64,000 nt of DNA from CAWDZK01 sp963726615. Lineage in GTDB: Bacteria; Actinomycetota; Actinomycetes; JACCUZ01. The notes beneath the pieces are model-generated. The model did no database searches. It saw nothing but the letters and a program-made list of their open reading frames with translations, and had not been told where the DNA came from. Location of the stretch: assembly GCA_963726615.1 (NCBI GenBank), contig CAVSCX010000016.1, positions 124,001 to 188,000 of the forward strand, given 5' to 3'. Positions 29,115-38,229 of this stretch are shown piece after piece (positions within the stretch are counted from its first letter, which is position 1; each line of letters starts with the position of its first letter). A program made the position numbers and the translations under genes.

Positions 29115-30580
29115 CGCCTGCGCTCCTTCTTCCCGCCCTTGCCGTGGTCCTTCTTCTTCGCCTTGTCGTGACCCTCGTCCGTGCCCTGGCCTCGCGCGGC
29201 CGGCGTCGCGGGTGCCGGCTCCGCGACCACCTGGATCGTGACCCTGCTGCCTACGACCAGCGTTCCCTGCGGGGTCACGGCCTTCACCGTACCGACATCG
29301 CCGCCGCCCGCCGACGACGCGACCCGCACGCGGAGGCCCAGGTCGGTGAGATCGGTGCGCACCCGGGCACCGGGCCGGCCGGTGTAGTCCGAGGCGACAA
29401 CCGCGATCGTGCCGACCGCGGCCGCGTCCCCCCCGGGGTCGTCCCCGGCTCCGGACGCTGCGCCGGCCCGAGCCCGGCCCGACGCTGTCGGGTCACCGGT
29501 ACAGGCGCGGGCCACCACCAGCAGCACCAGCGCCGCGATGAGCAGGGAGGCTGCGTACGGGAGCCACCGGGGCAGCCCGGACGGGTCGGGCAGCGTGAAC
29601 CCCGGGTCGGTGTCCGTGCCGACCCGGGCGGACGCGACCGTTGTCGCTCCGGCACCAGGCGGGGACCCGTTCGGGCCGTCGTCGGCGCCGTAGGCTGCGG
29701 TGACCGCCAGCGCCGGCCGGGGCGGCCGAGCCGGTGCCGCGCCGGCGACGGCCGTCCGCAGGGCCAGTGCCTCCCGGCCGAGCTCACCCGCGCCGGACGG
29801 GCGCGCCTCCGGGTCCTTGGTGAGCATCCGCATCACCAGCTCGCGGACGGGCTCCGGCAGGTCCCTGGGGAGTGCGGGGGGTTCGTCGCTGACCTGCGCG
29901 AGCGCGACGCTGACGGGAGTGTCGCCGTCGAAGGGCCGACGGCCGGTGAGACACTCGTACGCGACGATGCCCAGCGAGTAGATGTCGCTGGCGGGGGTGA
30001 CCGGACGGCCGGACGCCTGCTCGGGCGAGATGTAGTAGGCCGTGCCCATGATGGCTCCGGTGCGCGTCAACGGCACCGCGTTCGTCGCGCGCGCGATGCC
30101 GAAGTCGGTGAGCTTCACGACGCCGTCCGGGGTGACCAGGATGTTGCCCGGCTTGACGTCGCGGTGCACGACACCCGCGTCGTGGGCAGCCTGGAGCCCC
30201 AGCGCCGCCTGGCCGATGACGTCGAGCGTGCGCTCCGGCGACAGGGTGCCCTCGCGTGACACGAGCGCGGACAACGGTTCGCCGGGGACGTGCTCCATGA
30301 CCAGGTACGGCGAGCCACCACCGTCTTCGTCACCTTCGCCGAAGTCGTAGACCGCCGCGATGCCGGCGTGCGCGAGCCCAGCGGTGTGCCGCGCCTCGTT
30401 GCGGAACCTCGCCAGGAACGTCGGGTCGTCGGCGTACTCGCGGCGAAGGATCTTCACCGCGCAGGTGCGCCGGAGCACTGCGTCCTCGGCTCGCCACACC
30501 TCCCCCATGCCGCCCGCCGCGATCCGTTCGACGAGGCGGTAGCGGGCTCCGAGCACCCGCTCGGTCCCCTGTGCCGTCAC
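29111..30580 (-). CDS. pknA: Serine/threonine protein kinase PknA with a PASTA-like domain
   Basis: A 489-residue kinase of the division operon. The kinase domain comes first (ARYRLVERIAAGGMGEVWRA, HRDVKPGNILV at about residue 137, GTAYYISPEQAS), then a long Pro/Ala linker, a membrane helix at about residue 337 (WLPYAASLLIAALVLLVVA), and a C-terminal region resembling one PASTA repeat (YTGRPGARVRTDLTDLGLRV). It ends in a strongly basic Lys/Arg tail. Mycobacterial PknA lacks PASTA repeats. The start GTG 30580 overlaps pbpA by 4 bases. Confidence 0.93.
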
Positions 30581-32034
30581 TTCTTCAGCACCGCGCGCAT
30601 GACCGCCTGCGCGATCGGGGCAGCAAGTCCGTTGCCGCTGATCTCCGGTTGCTCCGCACCGTCCTCGACGATGACCGCGACGGCGACCTTCGGCTCGGCG
30701 TCGGCAGGCGCGAAGGACACGAACCACGCGTGCGGCGTCCGCCCGCCGCCCTGCTGCGCCGTGCCGGTCTTGCCGGCGACCGGGACGCCGGGGATCTGGC
30801 CGTTGGTCCCGGTGCCCTGGTCGACGACCTTGGTCATCATCTGCGTGAGCGCCGCGGCGCTCTGGGGGCTGATCGCCTCGCCCAGGCTGCGTGGCCTGGT
30901 GGTGTCGAGCACCTCGAGCTTGGGCCCGCGGACCTCCTGCACCAGGTAGGGGCTCATGACCACGCCGCGGTTGGCGATCGCGGCGGCGACCATGGCCATC
31001 TGCAGCGGGGTGGCGCGCACGTCGAACTGCCCGATCGCGGACTGCGCGGTCTGCGGTGGGTTGGGGTTCTCCGGGAAGCGGCTCGCGACGGTGCGCATCG
31101 GCACCTCGAACGCGCTGTCGAAGCCGAACTTCGTGGCCTGGTTACGCAACGCGCTGGCGCCGAGGTCGAGCCCCACTGCCCCGAACGCGACGTTGCAGGA
31201 GTTCTCCAGGGCGACGGTGAGCGTCGCCTGCCCGGCCGTGGTGCACGGGCCGCCGTTCTCGTTCGGCAACGGGGTCGAGGTCTGCGGAAGCGTGAGCTCG
31301 GCCGAGTTGTCGACCTTGGTGTCCGGTGAGTACCGGCCGCTCTCCAGCGCTGCGGCGGCAGTGACCAGCTTGAACGTCGAGCCGGGCGGATACGTCTCGC
31401 GCAGCGCGCGGTCGAGCATCGGGCGCGACTTCCGCGTGCTCAGCCGCTGGTAGTTGTCCCGGACCACCGACGTGTCGTGCCCGGAGACGAGGTTCGGGTC
31501 GTACGACGGAGTGCTGACCAGCGCGAGGATCGCCCCGGTCGTCGGGTCGAGCGCGACGACGGCGCCCTTGAACCCCTGCTTGGACAGGCCGTCGTACGCA
31601 GCCTTCTGCGCGGCCGGGTTGAGTGTCAGCGAGACGCTGCCGCCCTTGGGCTGCGTGCCGGTGAGCAGATCGAGGATCCGCCGCACGAACAACGAGTTGT
31701 CGGTGCCGGACAGCACGGAGTTCTCGGTCTGCTCGACACCGCTTGCGCCGTAGACGAGCGAGTAGAACCCGGTGGCCGGCGCGTAGAGCTTGCCCTCGCT
31801 GTACCTGCGGAGGTACTTCAACCTGTCGTCGGTCTCGACACTGCGCGCGATCGGCTTCCCGGCAACCAGGATCGGGCCGCGCTGACGGGAGTACTCCTCG
31901 GCGATCAGGCGCGGGTTGTGGCTGTCCTCGTGCAGGGAGCTCGCCTTCACCACCTGGAGGTAGTTGGCGTTGAGGAGCAGCAGCCCGAACAGCAGCATCA
32001 CGGCGACCGACAGGCGACGCAGGGGGGTGTTCAC
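30577..32034 (-). CDS. pbpA: Penicillin-binding protein 2 / PbpA transpeptidase
   Basis: A class B penicillin-binding protein that cross-links peptidoglycan with its partner RodA. The 485-residue protein has an N-terminal membrane anchor (LSVAVMLLFGLLLLNANYLQ), a dimerisation/pedestal region, and the transpeptidase domain with PGSTFKLVTA (active serine, about residue 217), SCN in ENSCNVAFGA, and AGKTGTAQ (about residue 419). The start is GTG 32034. Position between rodA and pknA is as in mycobacteria. Confidence 0.96.
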   Translation of the reverse strand: MNTPLRRLSVAVMLLFGLLLLNANYLQVVKASSLHEDSHNPRLIAEEYSRQRGPILVAGKPIARSVETDDRLKYLRRYSEGKLYAPATGFYSLVYGASGVEQTENSVLSGTDNSLFVRRILDLLTGTQPKGGSVSLTLNPAAQKAAYDGLSKQGFKGAVVALDPTTGAILALVSTPSYDPNLVSGHDTSVVRDNYQRLSTRKSRPMLDRALRETYPPGSTFKLVTAAAALESGRYSPDTKVDNSAELTLPQTSTPLPNENGGPCTTAGQATLTVALENSCNVAFGAVGLDLGASALRNQATKFGFDSAFEVPMRTVASRFPENPNPPQTAQSAIGQFDVRATPLQMAMVAAAIANRGVVMSPYLVQEVRGPKLEVLDTTRPRSLGEAISPQSAAALTQMMTKVVDQGTGTNGQIPGVPVAGKTGTAQQGGGRTPHAWFVSFAPADAEPKVAVAVIVEDGAEQPEISGNGLAAPIAQAVMRAVLKK

Positions 32035-32080
32035 GTGCCCACCTCCTGGCGCGACGGCGAGGTCGGGTGCCGGGTGGCCG

Positions 32081-33478
32081 TCACAGCCGGACGACCTGGG
32101 TCTTGGCGTCGGCGAGCGCCGGGGCCGGCGGTGGAGCCGGCCGCCGGGCGGCGTCGCTGATCCGCAGGAGCAGGGCGACCAACGCCCAGTTGGCGACCAG
32201 GGAGGAGCCGCCGTAGGAGAGGAACGGCATCGTGAGCCCGGTCAGTGGGATCAGCCGGGTCACGCCACCGACGACCACGAAGACCTGCAGCCCGACGCTG
32301 AAGGCGAGGCCCGCGGCGAGCAGCTTGCCGAACGAGTCACGGACCGCGATCGCCGTCCGTAGGCCGCGCTGCACGACGATGGCGTACAGCACGAGGATCG
32401 CCATGATCCCGGTCAGGCCGAGCTCCTCGCCGAAGGCGGCGACGATGAAGTCGGTCTGGGCGTACGGGACGATCTCCGGGCGACCCTGCCCGAGCCCCTT
32501 GCCGAGCAGGCCACCGCTGCCCATGCCGAACAGACCCTGCACCAGCTGGTAGCTATCGCTGTCGATGTTGCCCGGCGCGAAGGCATGCAGCCAGATGTCG
32601 ACCCGCTCCTGCACGTGCCCGAACAGCGACCACGCCGCCAGCGAGCCGAACGAGAACAGCACCAGGCCGATCAGCAGCCAGGACAGCCGCTCGGTCGCGA
32701 CGTAGAGCAACGCGACGAACACACCGAAGAACAGCAGTGAGGTGCCCAGGTCCCGCTCGAACACCAGAACCGCCAGGCTGGCCGCCCAGGCCAGGAGGAC
32801 CGGTCCGAGGTCGCGGGCTCGTGGCAGGTCGACTCCGACGACCCTACGGCTGGCGAGGGCAAGGACGTCGCGCTTCATCACGAGGAACCCGGCGAAGAAG
32901 ACGAGCAGCACCAGCTTGGCCAGCTCTCCCGGCTGGAAGGAGAAGCCGGCCACCCGGATCCAGATCCGCGCGCCGTTGATGGTGGTCCCGATCAGCGGCA
33001 GCAGCGGCAGCAGCAGCAGCACGAGGCCGGCGAGCATGGCGGTGTAGGTGAAGCGCTGGAGCACCCGGTGGTCGCGGACCAGCAGGATCACGACGACGAA
33101 CAGCACGATGCCGACTGCCGTCCAGGTGAGCTGCGCCGGTGCGGCCGCGGACGGCACGTCGCGGCCGAGCTGCTCGGCCCGGTCGGCGTAGGCGAGGTCC
33201 AGCCGGTGGATCATGGCCAGGCCCAGTCCGTTGATCGTCGTCACGATCGGGAGCAGCACCGGGTCGGCGTCGCGCGCGTACCGGCGCAGCACGACATGAG
33301 CCGCGAGGAAGACCAGCGCGAGGCCGCCGCCGTAGCCGAGCATCCCCGTCGGCAGGACGCCGTCGTGCGCGAGACCCACGGCCGCGTACGCGGCCATCGA
33401 GATGGCCAGCGAGAACGCCAGCAGCACCAGCTCGGTTGTGCGCGGGTTCCGGGCGCGAGCGGCGGACCGCGGGCTCAT
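32081..33478 (-). CDS. rodA: RodA/FtsW family SEDS glycosyltransferase
   Basis: SEDS proteins polymerise lipid II into glycan strands together with a class B PBP. The 465-residue protein has ten or more membrane helices and the family motifs FSFQPGELAKLVLLVF, FERDLGTSLLFFGVF and PFLSYGGSSLVANWALVALLL. The start ATG 33478 overlaps the pstP stop (ATGA). A spurious open frame extends far upstream across pstP. Confidence 0.96.
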   Translation of the reverse strand: MSPRSAARARNPRTTELVLLAFSLAISMAAYAAVGLAHDGVLPTGMLGYGGGLALVFLAAHVVLRRYARDADPVLLPIVTTINGLGLAMIHRLDLAYADRAEQLGRDVPSAAAPAQLTWTAVGIVLFVVVILLVRDHRVLQRFTYTAMLAGLVLLLLPLLPLIGTTINGARIWIRVAGFSFQPGELAKLVLLVFFAGFLVMKRDVLALASRRVVGVDLPRARDLGPVLLAWAASLAVLVFERDLGTSLLFFGVFVALLYVATERLSWLLIGLVLFSFGSLAAWSLFGHVQERVDIWLHAFAPGNIDSDSYQLVQGLFGMGSGGLLGKGLGQGRPEIVPYAQTDFIVAAFGEELGLTGIMAILVLYAIVVQRGLRTAIAVRDSFGKLLAAGLAFSVGLQVFVVVGGVTRLIPLTGLTMPFLSYGGSSLVANWALVALLLRISDAARRPAPPPAPALADAKTQVVRL

Positions 33479-34872
33479 GACGGGCTCCCGCAGTCGCCGG
33501 CCCCGATGACGGTGCCATCGCTGATCGTCGTGCTCGCCGTCGGTGTCGGTGTCGGCGAGGCCGGCGGGGAGCCGGTGCCGCTGCCCGCGGTCGCCGCCGG
33601 GCTCGGCGCGGCGGGCGGGGACGTCGGGGTGGTCGGGCTCGGCGTCGGACTGGGCGTGGCCGTCGCGGACGCGAGGCGGCGGCAGGCGGTGGCCTGCTCC
33701 CGGAGCTGGGTCACCAGCCGTTCGGCGTCCGGCAGCCCGTCGGTGGCGATGTCGGCGCGCACCTGCTCCTGCTGGTAGGTGGGCAGGTCGCGCAGCGCGA
33801 TGTCCTCCGCGCGGTACAGGGTCGATGTCCGGATCGGCCCCACGTCCTGGGTCAGGCCGCGGAAGATCGCGACGTTGCTGCCCTGCGCACCGACGTAGTA
33901 CTGCGTCCGCGACCAGCGGTAGGCGCCGTACGCCGCTCCGCCGGCCAGCAGCAGGACGAGCACCACGAGGACGAACCGCCGGAACCGGTGCGGTCCGTCG
34001 TGGAGGTCCTCGTAGTCGTCCTCGTCCGTCTCGCTCGGTGCGGGCCGCAGGGCCGCCGCCTTGGCCGCGGGGCTGTCCTGCCGCTGGTGCTTGACGGCGC
34101 CTTCGGCCGCAGCTCCGACCGTGACCGGGACCGCGGACGGTGGCTTCGTCTCGACCTCGACGACGTCGGCGACGATCGCCGTGATGTTGTCGGGGCCACC
34201 GCCCTTGAGCGCGAGGTCGACCAGGCGTTCGACGGCCACGTCGGTGCTGGCCTCGGCCGCCAGCGTGTCGCGGATCGTGTCCTCGCTCACCACGTTCGAC
34301 AAGCCGTCGCTGCACAGCAGGTAGCGGTCGCCGGCGCGGGTCTCGCGCACCGACAGGTCGAGGCCGATGTCCTCGCGACCGTCGAGGGCGTTGGTGATGA
34401 CGTTCTTCTGCGGGTGCTGGTCCGCCTCCTCGGCGGTGATGCGACCTTCGTCGAGCAGGGACTGCACGAAGGTGTGGTCCTTGGTGATCTGCTGCAGCGT
34501 GCCGTCGCGCAGCAGGTAGCCCCGCGAGTCCCCCACGTGGACCAGTCCGAAGCGACCGCCGGCACGAAGCAGCGCGGTCACCGTCGTGCCCATGCCCGCG
34601 AGCTCGGGGTCGCCGCTCACCATGTGACGCAGGTGGTTGTTCGCGGAGTGCACGGCGCCGGCCAGCGCCTCGAGAAGGTCGCCCCCGGGCGAGTCCTCGT
34701 CCAGGCCGGACAGGACACCGACGGCGACCGAGGACGCGACCTCCCCGGCCGCGTGACCGCCGACGCCGTCGGCGATGACAAGCAGCCGCGGTCCGGCGTA
34801 CCCGGAGTCCTCGTTGATCTCCCGGAGCAGGCCCACGTCGGAGCGGGCGGAGTAGCGCAGCGCGAGCGCCAT
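33475..34872 (-). CDS. pstP: PP2C family serine/threonine phosphatase PstP
   Basis: Reverses phosphorylation by PknA and PknB. The 465-residue protein has the metal-binding PP2C motifs (REINEDSGY, VIADGVGGHAAGE, GMGTTVTALL, VGDSRGYLLRDG, LCSDGLSNVV, GPDNITAIVADV), then a linker, a membrane helix (FVLVVLVLLLAGGAAYGAY, about residue 290) and an outer domain with a Pro/Thr/Ser-rich tail. The start is ATG 34872. Confidence 0.96.
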   Translation of the reverse strand: MALALRYSARSDVGLLREINEDSGYAGPRLLVIADGVGGHAAGEVASSVAVGVLSGLDEDSPGGDLLEALAGAVHSANNHLRHMVSGDPELAGMGTTVTALLRAGGRFGLVHVGDSRGYLLRDGTLQQITKDHTFVQSLLDEGRITAEEADQHPQKNVITNALDGREDIGLDLSVRETRAGDRYLLCSDGLSNVVSEDTIRDTLAAEASTDVAVERLVDLALKGGGPDNITAIVADVVEVETKPPSAVPVTVGAAAEGAVKHQRQDSPAAKAAALRPAPSETDEDDYEDLHDGPHRFRRFVLVVLVLLLAGGAAYGAYRWSRTQYYVGAQGSNVAIFRGLTQDVGPIRTSTLYRAEDIALRDLPTYQQEQVRADIATDGLPDAERLVTQLREQATACRRLASATATPSPTPSPTTPTSPPAAPSPAATAGSGTGSPPASPTPTPTASTTISDGTVIGAGDCGSPS

Positions 34873-34885
34873 CGGCGTCGACCCG

Positions 34886-35389
34886 CTACTTCCGGAGCTC
34901 GACGACGGTCTTGCCGATGCGGATCGGCACCCCGATCTTCACAGGTGTCGGGTTGGTGACCTTGGTGCGGTCGATGTACGTGCCGTTGGTCGAGCCCATG
35001 TCCTCGACCAGCCACTGCCCGTCCTGCGGGAAGAACCGCGCGTGGCGGCTGGACACGTAGTCGTCGTCGAGAACGATCGTGGAGTCCTGCGACCGGCCCA
35101 GGGAGACGGGAGCGTCGGCCAGCCGGACGGTGGTGCCGGAGAGCGCGCCCTGGGTCACGACCAGGGTGCTGGGTACCCCGCGCCGGCCCTTCGGGGCCTT
35201 GGCCGAGCGCTCCTTGCGCGCCGGCGCCGGCGCAGGAGTCACCGGCCGCCGGGCGCTGCCACGGGGGGCGGGGCGCCGCCCGAACAGGTCAGAGCGCATC
35301 ACCGACACCGCGGTGAGGACGAACAGCCACAGCACGGCGAGGAAGCCGAGCTTGATGATCGTGAGCGTGAGCTCGCTCATCTGGCTCAC
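34886..35389 (-). CDS. fhaB: FHA domain protein FhaB (FipA)
   Basis: A 167-residue protein with an N-terminal membrane helix (LTIIKLGFLAVLWLFVLTAV), a basic linker, and a phosphothreonine-binding FHA domain (SLGRSQDSTIVLDDDYVSSR, GSTNGTYIDRTKV). In mycobacteria it links PknA/PknB signalling to division. GTG 35389 is favoured because GAGGTGA lies 7 bases upstream; the familiar MSELTLTI begins at ATG 35380, three codons later. Confidence 0.93.
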   Translation of the reverse strand: MSQMSELTLTIIKLGFLAVLWLFVLTAVSVMRSDLFGRRPAPRGSARRPVTPAPAPARKERSAKAPKGRRGVPSTLVVTQGALSGTTVRLADAPVSLGRSQDSTIVLDDDYVSSRHARFFPQDGQWLVEDMGSTNGTYIDRTKVTNPTPVKIGVPIRIGKTVVELRK

Positions 35390-35396
35390 CGGGGCG

Positions 35397-36101
35397 TCAC
35401 CTCGGCCCCGCGTGGAAGGTCATCGTGGTGCTCCCGAGGCGGACCTCGACCCCGTCGCGCAGCCGCTGCTCGTCCACGCGCTGGCCGTCGATGACGACGC
35501 CGTTGGTGGAGCCCAGGTCGACGATCGTCACGTCTCCGCCGGACCGCCGCAGCTCGGCGTGCTCGCGCGAGATGCCGGGGTCGTCGATGCGCAGGTCCGT
35601 CTCCGACCCCCTGCCGATCCGGGTGACCGCCCGGACCAGGGCGTACGTCGTGCTGCCGACCTCGACCCACGGCAGCGCCGCCCCGCCGCCCGGGGCGGGG
35701 ACGGCGGTGGACGCCTCGTTCGCGGTCGCCCCGGCGACCGCGGCGCTGCGCACCTGGAACCGGCCGGTGGGCAGCTCGTCGTCGCGCTCGAACCCGACCG
35801 AGACCGGGCCGATGAACGCGTAGCCCTGCTCGTCGGCGTGCTCGCGGACCATCGCGGCGAGCTCCTCGCCGAGCGCGTCGGCGTAGACGTTGAGCCGCTC
35901 GTGGTCGTGCTCGCCCAGGGCGACGGTGAAGGAGTTGGGGACCATGGTCCGGCCGCGGGCGACGATGGCGGCGCGGTCGTCGCACTCGCGCTGCAGGGCG
36001 CTGGCGACCTCCACCGGCTGCACCTCGGCCTTGAAGGCCCGCGCGAAGGGACGGTTGACCATCTCCTCGATGCGTCGTTCGAAGCGCTGAAGGACGCCCA
36101 T
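35397..36101 (-). CDS. fhaA: FHA domain protein FhaA (DUF3662 and FHA)
   Basis: First gene of the wall-growth operon. The 234-residue protein has a DUF3662 domain (MGVLQRFERRIEEMVNRPFA, RTMVPNSFTVALGEHDHERL) and a C-terminal FHA domain (RIGRGSETDLRIDDPGISRE, DLGSTNGVVIDG). In mycobacteria FhaA binds phosphorylated MviN to restrain wall synthesis. It is much shorter than mycobacterial FhaA because the linker between the domains is only some 25 residues. The start is ATG 36101 after a GGAGGTGACC-like site. Confidence 0.95.
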   Translation of the reverse strand: MGVLQRFERRIEEMVNRPFARAFKAEVQPVEVASALQRECDDRAAIVARGRTMVPNSFTVALGEHDHERLNVYADALGEELAAMVREHADEQGYAFIGPVSVGFERDDELPTGRFQVRSAAVAGATANEASTAVPAPGGGAALPWVEVGSTTYALVRAVTRIGRGSETDLRIDDPGISREHAELRRSGGDVTIVDLGSTNGVVIDGQRVDEQRLRDGVEVRLGSTTMTFHAGPR

Positions 36102-36417
36102 CGGGTCAGGTCACCTCCTCGGGCGGGACTGGGTGCTCGTGGTCGCGGTCGCTGGTGGCGGGTCGTCATGCGTGGCGTTCGTGGTCCGGCTGTGACGCCT
36201 GCCCCGAGCCTCGGCCGGGCGTGGCCGTGGGAGGCGCCGGCCCGGCCACGTGATGGTAGCCGGGGCCCGCCGGCTCGCTTCTTCCCCCAGGAGCTCCGAG
36301 GTAGACCCGGACGGCGCCGGTTCCGGAGGCGCGGCTGCCGACGCCTCGCCCGGCGCGGCCCGGGCGCCGGATCGAGGTCCGGCCGCCGCATGCCCCCCTG
36401 TTATCCTTCCGGGGCTC
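36102..36417. other. Gene-free region between fhaA and tRNA-Leu
   Basis: A 316-base stretch that must hold the fhaA operon promoter (minus strand) and the tRNA-Leu promoter (plus strand). TATCCT at 36402-36407 fits a -10 box 10 bases before the tRNA. No good -35, repeat or open frame of note is seen. Confidence 0.5.
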
Positions 36418-36504
36418 GCGCGAGTGGCGGAATAGGCAGACGCGCACGGTTCAGGTCCGTGTGTCCGAAAGGACGTGGGGGTTCAACTCCCCCCTCGCGC
36501 ACCA
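36418..36504 (+). tRNA. tRNA-Leu (CAG)
   Basis: A class II tRNA with a long variable arm (TGTCCGAAAGGACG): acceptor GCGCGAG/CTCGCGC, anticodon loop TTCAGGT with CAG at 36452-36454, and T-loop GGTTCAACTCC. The 3' CCA is encoded (36502-36504). Confidence 0.97.
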
Positions 36505-36552
36505 CGGGTTGTCCAGGCACGGACAGGCTCATCGGCCGGCGGCGCGGCCGGC

Positions 36553-36987
36553 TCACCAGACGGGCCGCAGCCGGGCTCCGCTCCCCATCCGGGCCAGGTC
36601 CGCCACCAGCTGCGTGTAGCGCTCACGGCCGAGCGCGTCCGCCCACGACTGCGAGATCGCCTCGGCGGCGGCCTCGGCCGCCCGGGTCGCCGCCCGTCCC
36701 CTGTCGCTGAGCACCAGCAGCCGGGCCCGGCCGTCGGTGGGGTGGTTCGTGCGGGTGACGTACCCCCGCTCGACGAGCTCGCCGACAAGCGCGGCGGCCG
36801 ACTGCTTGGTGATCCCGAGGTGCTCGGCCAGCTCGCTGGCGGTCGCCCCGTGCCGGGCGAGCCGGACGAAGGCCAGCCCGTGGGCCGGCCGCAGACCCTC
36901 GAAGCCGGCCTCGAGGACCGCGCTGTTGATGCCCTCGGCGACCAGGGCGCCGGCCCGCAGCAGGTGGGGGAAGAGGTCGGCGGTCAT
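36553..36987 (-). CDS. MarR family transcriptional regulator
   Basis: A 144-residue winged-helix protein: dimerisation helices at both ends, a recognition region (ASELAEHLGITKQSAAALVG) and the wing VTRTNHPTDGRARLLVLSD. The start is set at MTADLFPHLL (ATG 36987); ATG 36996 is equally possible, and neither has a clear ribosome binding site. It diverges from a cupin gene, with palindromes between them that are probable operators. Confidence 0.88.
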   Translation of the reverse strand: MTADLFPHLLRAGALVAEGINSAVLEAGFEGLRPAHGLAFVRLARHGATASELAEHLGITKQSAAALVGELVERGYVTRTNHPTDGRARLLVLSDRGRAATRAAEAAAEAISQSWADALGRERYTQLVADLARMGSGARLRPVW

Positions 36988-37028
36988 GCCGGCCATGATG
37001 ACATGACAGACAGGCTCTCTGACGATAT

Positions 37029-37054
37029 GGTCAGACCACCTGACCACTGTGGTC
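37029..37054. promoter_or_regulatory. Probable MarR operator between the MarR and cupin genes
   Basis: Two overlapping inverted repeats: GGTCAG-5-CTGACC (37029-37045) and GACCAC-T-GTGGTC (37042-37054, perfect). They sit in the 85-base divergent intergenic region, close to the cupin start, where a MarR dimer would block transcription. Confidence 0.65.
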
Positions 37055-37072
37055 GGGTCCGGAGGAGGAGCC

Positions 37073-37447
37073 ATGCCCGTACACCGCAGCCACGAGGACG
37101 CCCTGCACGAGCTGCCCGGAGCCCGGTTCCACTCGTACGTCGCGCCGGCGCGCGGCAGCACCCAGCTGTGCGCCTGGCGGGTCGAGGTGGACCCCGGGGT
37201 GGTGGGCGCGGCTCACGCGGTCAGTCACGAGGAGGTCATGGTCACCCTGGCGGGCACGCCGTCGGTCCTGCTCGACGGCGGCCGGCACGACCTGTCACCG
37301 GGTGACGTGGTCGAGGTCCCGGCGGGGTCGTCACTGCGGCTGGACAACCCGGGCAGCGAGCCGGCCGAGCTCTGGGTCACCGCCTCGGTCGGGCTCACCG
37401 CCCGGATGTCCTCGGGTGCTGTCCTCGCCCCGCCCTGGACGCAGTGA
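37073..37447 (+). CDS. Cupin domain protein
   Basis: A 124-residue single-domain cupin with motif 1 around AAHAVSHEEVMVTLAGTPSV and motif 2 as LSPGDVVEVPAGSSLRLDN. Only some of the usual metal-binding histidines are present. The start ATG 37073 follows a strong GGAGGAGGAG. It is probably controlled by the divergent MarR regulator. Substrate unknown. Confidence 0.85.
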   Translation: MPVHRSHEDALHELPGARFHSYVAPARGSTQLCAWRVEVDPGVVGAAHAVSHEEVMVTLAGTPSVLLDGGRHDLSPGDVVEVPAGSSLRLDNPGSEPAELWVTASVGLTARMSSGAVLAPPWTQ

Positions 37448-37457
37448 GCCTCGCGCC

Positions 37458-38120
37458 TCAGGCGACCCGAGCCGGGGCCGCCCCGCCCTGCCGTGCGAGC
37501 TCCCGGGCCAGGCGGACCGTCTCCTCGCGGGCGACCCGGCGGAGCGTGTCCGGGTCGGCGGTGGCGATTGTCGGCCGGAAGAAGACCTCGCGGACGTCGT
37601 CGATGCCGGCCCAGGCGAGCCAGTCGCGCAGGTAGGGCGCCTGGAAGTCGGAGCCGAAAGCCGGTCCGCGCCCGGGGGCGTAGATGGCCGACGTGTACAG
37701 CACGGCGGCCTGCCGGCCGCGGAGCAAGGGGGTGTACCCGGCCTCCGGGTCGAAGCTGAAGACCATGCCGGGCTGGCTGACGACGTCGATCAGCTGCTTG
37801 AGCTTGTACGGGATTCCGGCGTTCCACATCGGCAGGCTGAACAGGTAGGCGTCGGCCGCGGCGAACCGCTCGAAGGTGGCGGTCACCTGGCGCCAGGCTG
37901 CCACCGCGGGTCCGTCGAGGTCGATGCCTGCGAACGTGTTCATCTTCCCCTCGGTCGCGGCCGCCCCGAACTCGGGCACCGACCCGTCCCAGAGGTCCCA
38001 CTCCTCGATGGTCGCGTCGGGGTCCTGCTCGGCGTACGTGTCGAGGAACAGCCTTGCCAGCGCGAGTGACTCGGACCGCTCACCGCGCGGGGACGCGGAG
38101 ACGTGCAGCACAGTGGTCAT
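37458..38120 (-). CDS. azoR: FMN-dependent NADH-azoreductase / quinone reductase (AzoR type)
   Basis: A flavodoxin-fold enzyme that reduces azo dyes and quinones with NAD(P)H. The 220-residue protein has the FMN phosphate loop VSASPRGERSES at the N-terminus, the FMN motif SLPMWNAGIPYKLKQLIDVV (about residue 98), and GYTPLLRGRQAAVLYTSAI. The start ATG 38120 has GGAGAG upstream. It diverges from a second MarR gene with palindromes between. Confidence 0.92.
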   Translation of the reverse strand: MTTVLHVSASPRGERSESLALARLFLDTYAEQDPDATIEEWDLWDGSVPEFGAAATEGKMNTFAGIDLDGPAVAAWRQVTATFERFAAADAYLFSLPMWNAGIPYKLKQLIDVVSQPGMVFSFDPEAGYTPLLRGRQAAVLYTSAIYAPGRGPAFGSDFQAPYLRDWLAWAGIDDVREVFFRPTIATADPDTLRRVAREETVRLARELARQGGAAPARVA

Positions 38121-38145
38121 GGTTCTCTCCAGTTCTCTCACTAGA

Positions 38146-38205
38146 TGCGTGCGCACGCACATGATGCGCGTCAGGAACAGGGTTGTCAAGGTGCGTGCGC
38201 CCGCA
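38146..38205. promoter_or_regulatory. Paired MarR operator palindromes between azoR and marR
   Basis: TGCGTGCGCACGCA (38146-38159) is a perfect 14-base palindrome. TGCGTGCGCCCGCA (38192-38205) is a near copy 46 bases away, center to center. Both lie in the 109-base divergent gap, one near each start, an arrangement that would repress both genes until an inducer binds. Confidence 0.72.
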
Positions 38206-38229
38206 CAGTTCCCGAGCTAGGCTGGGGCG

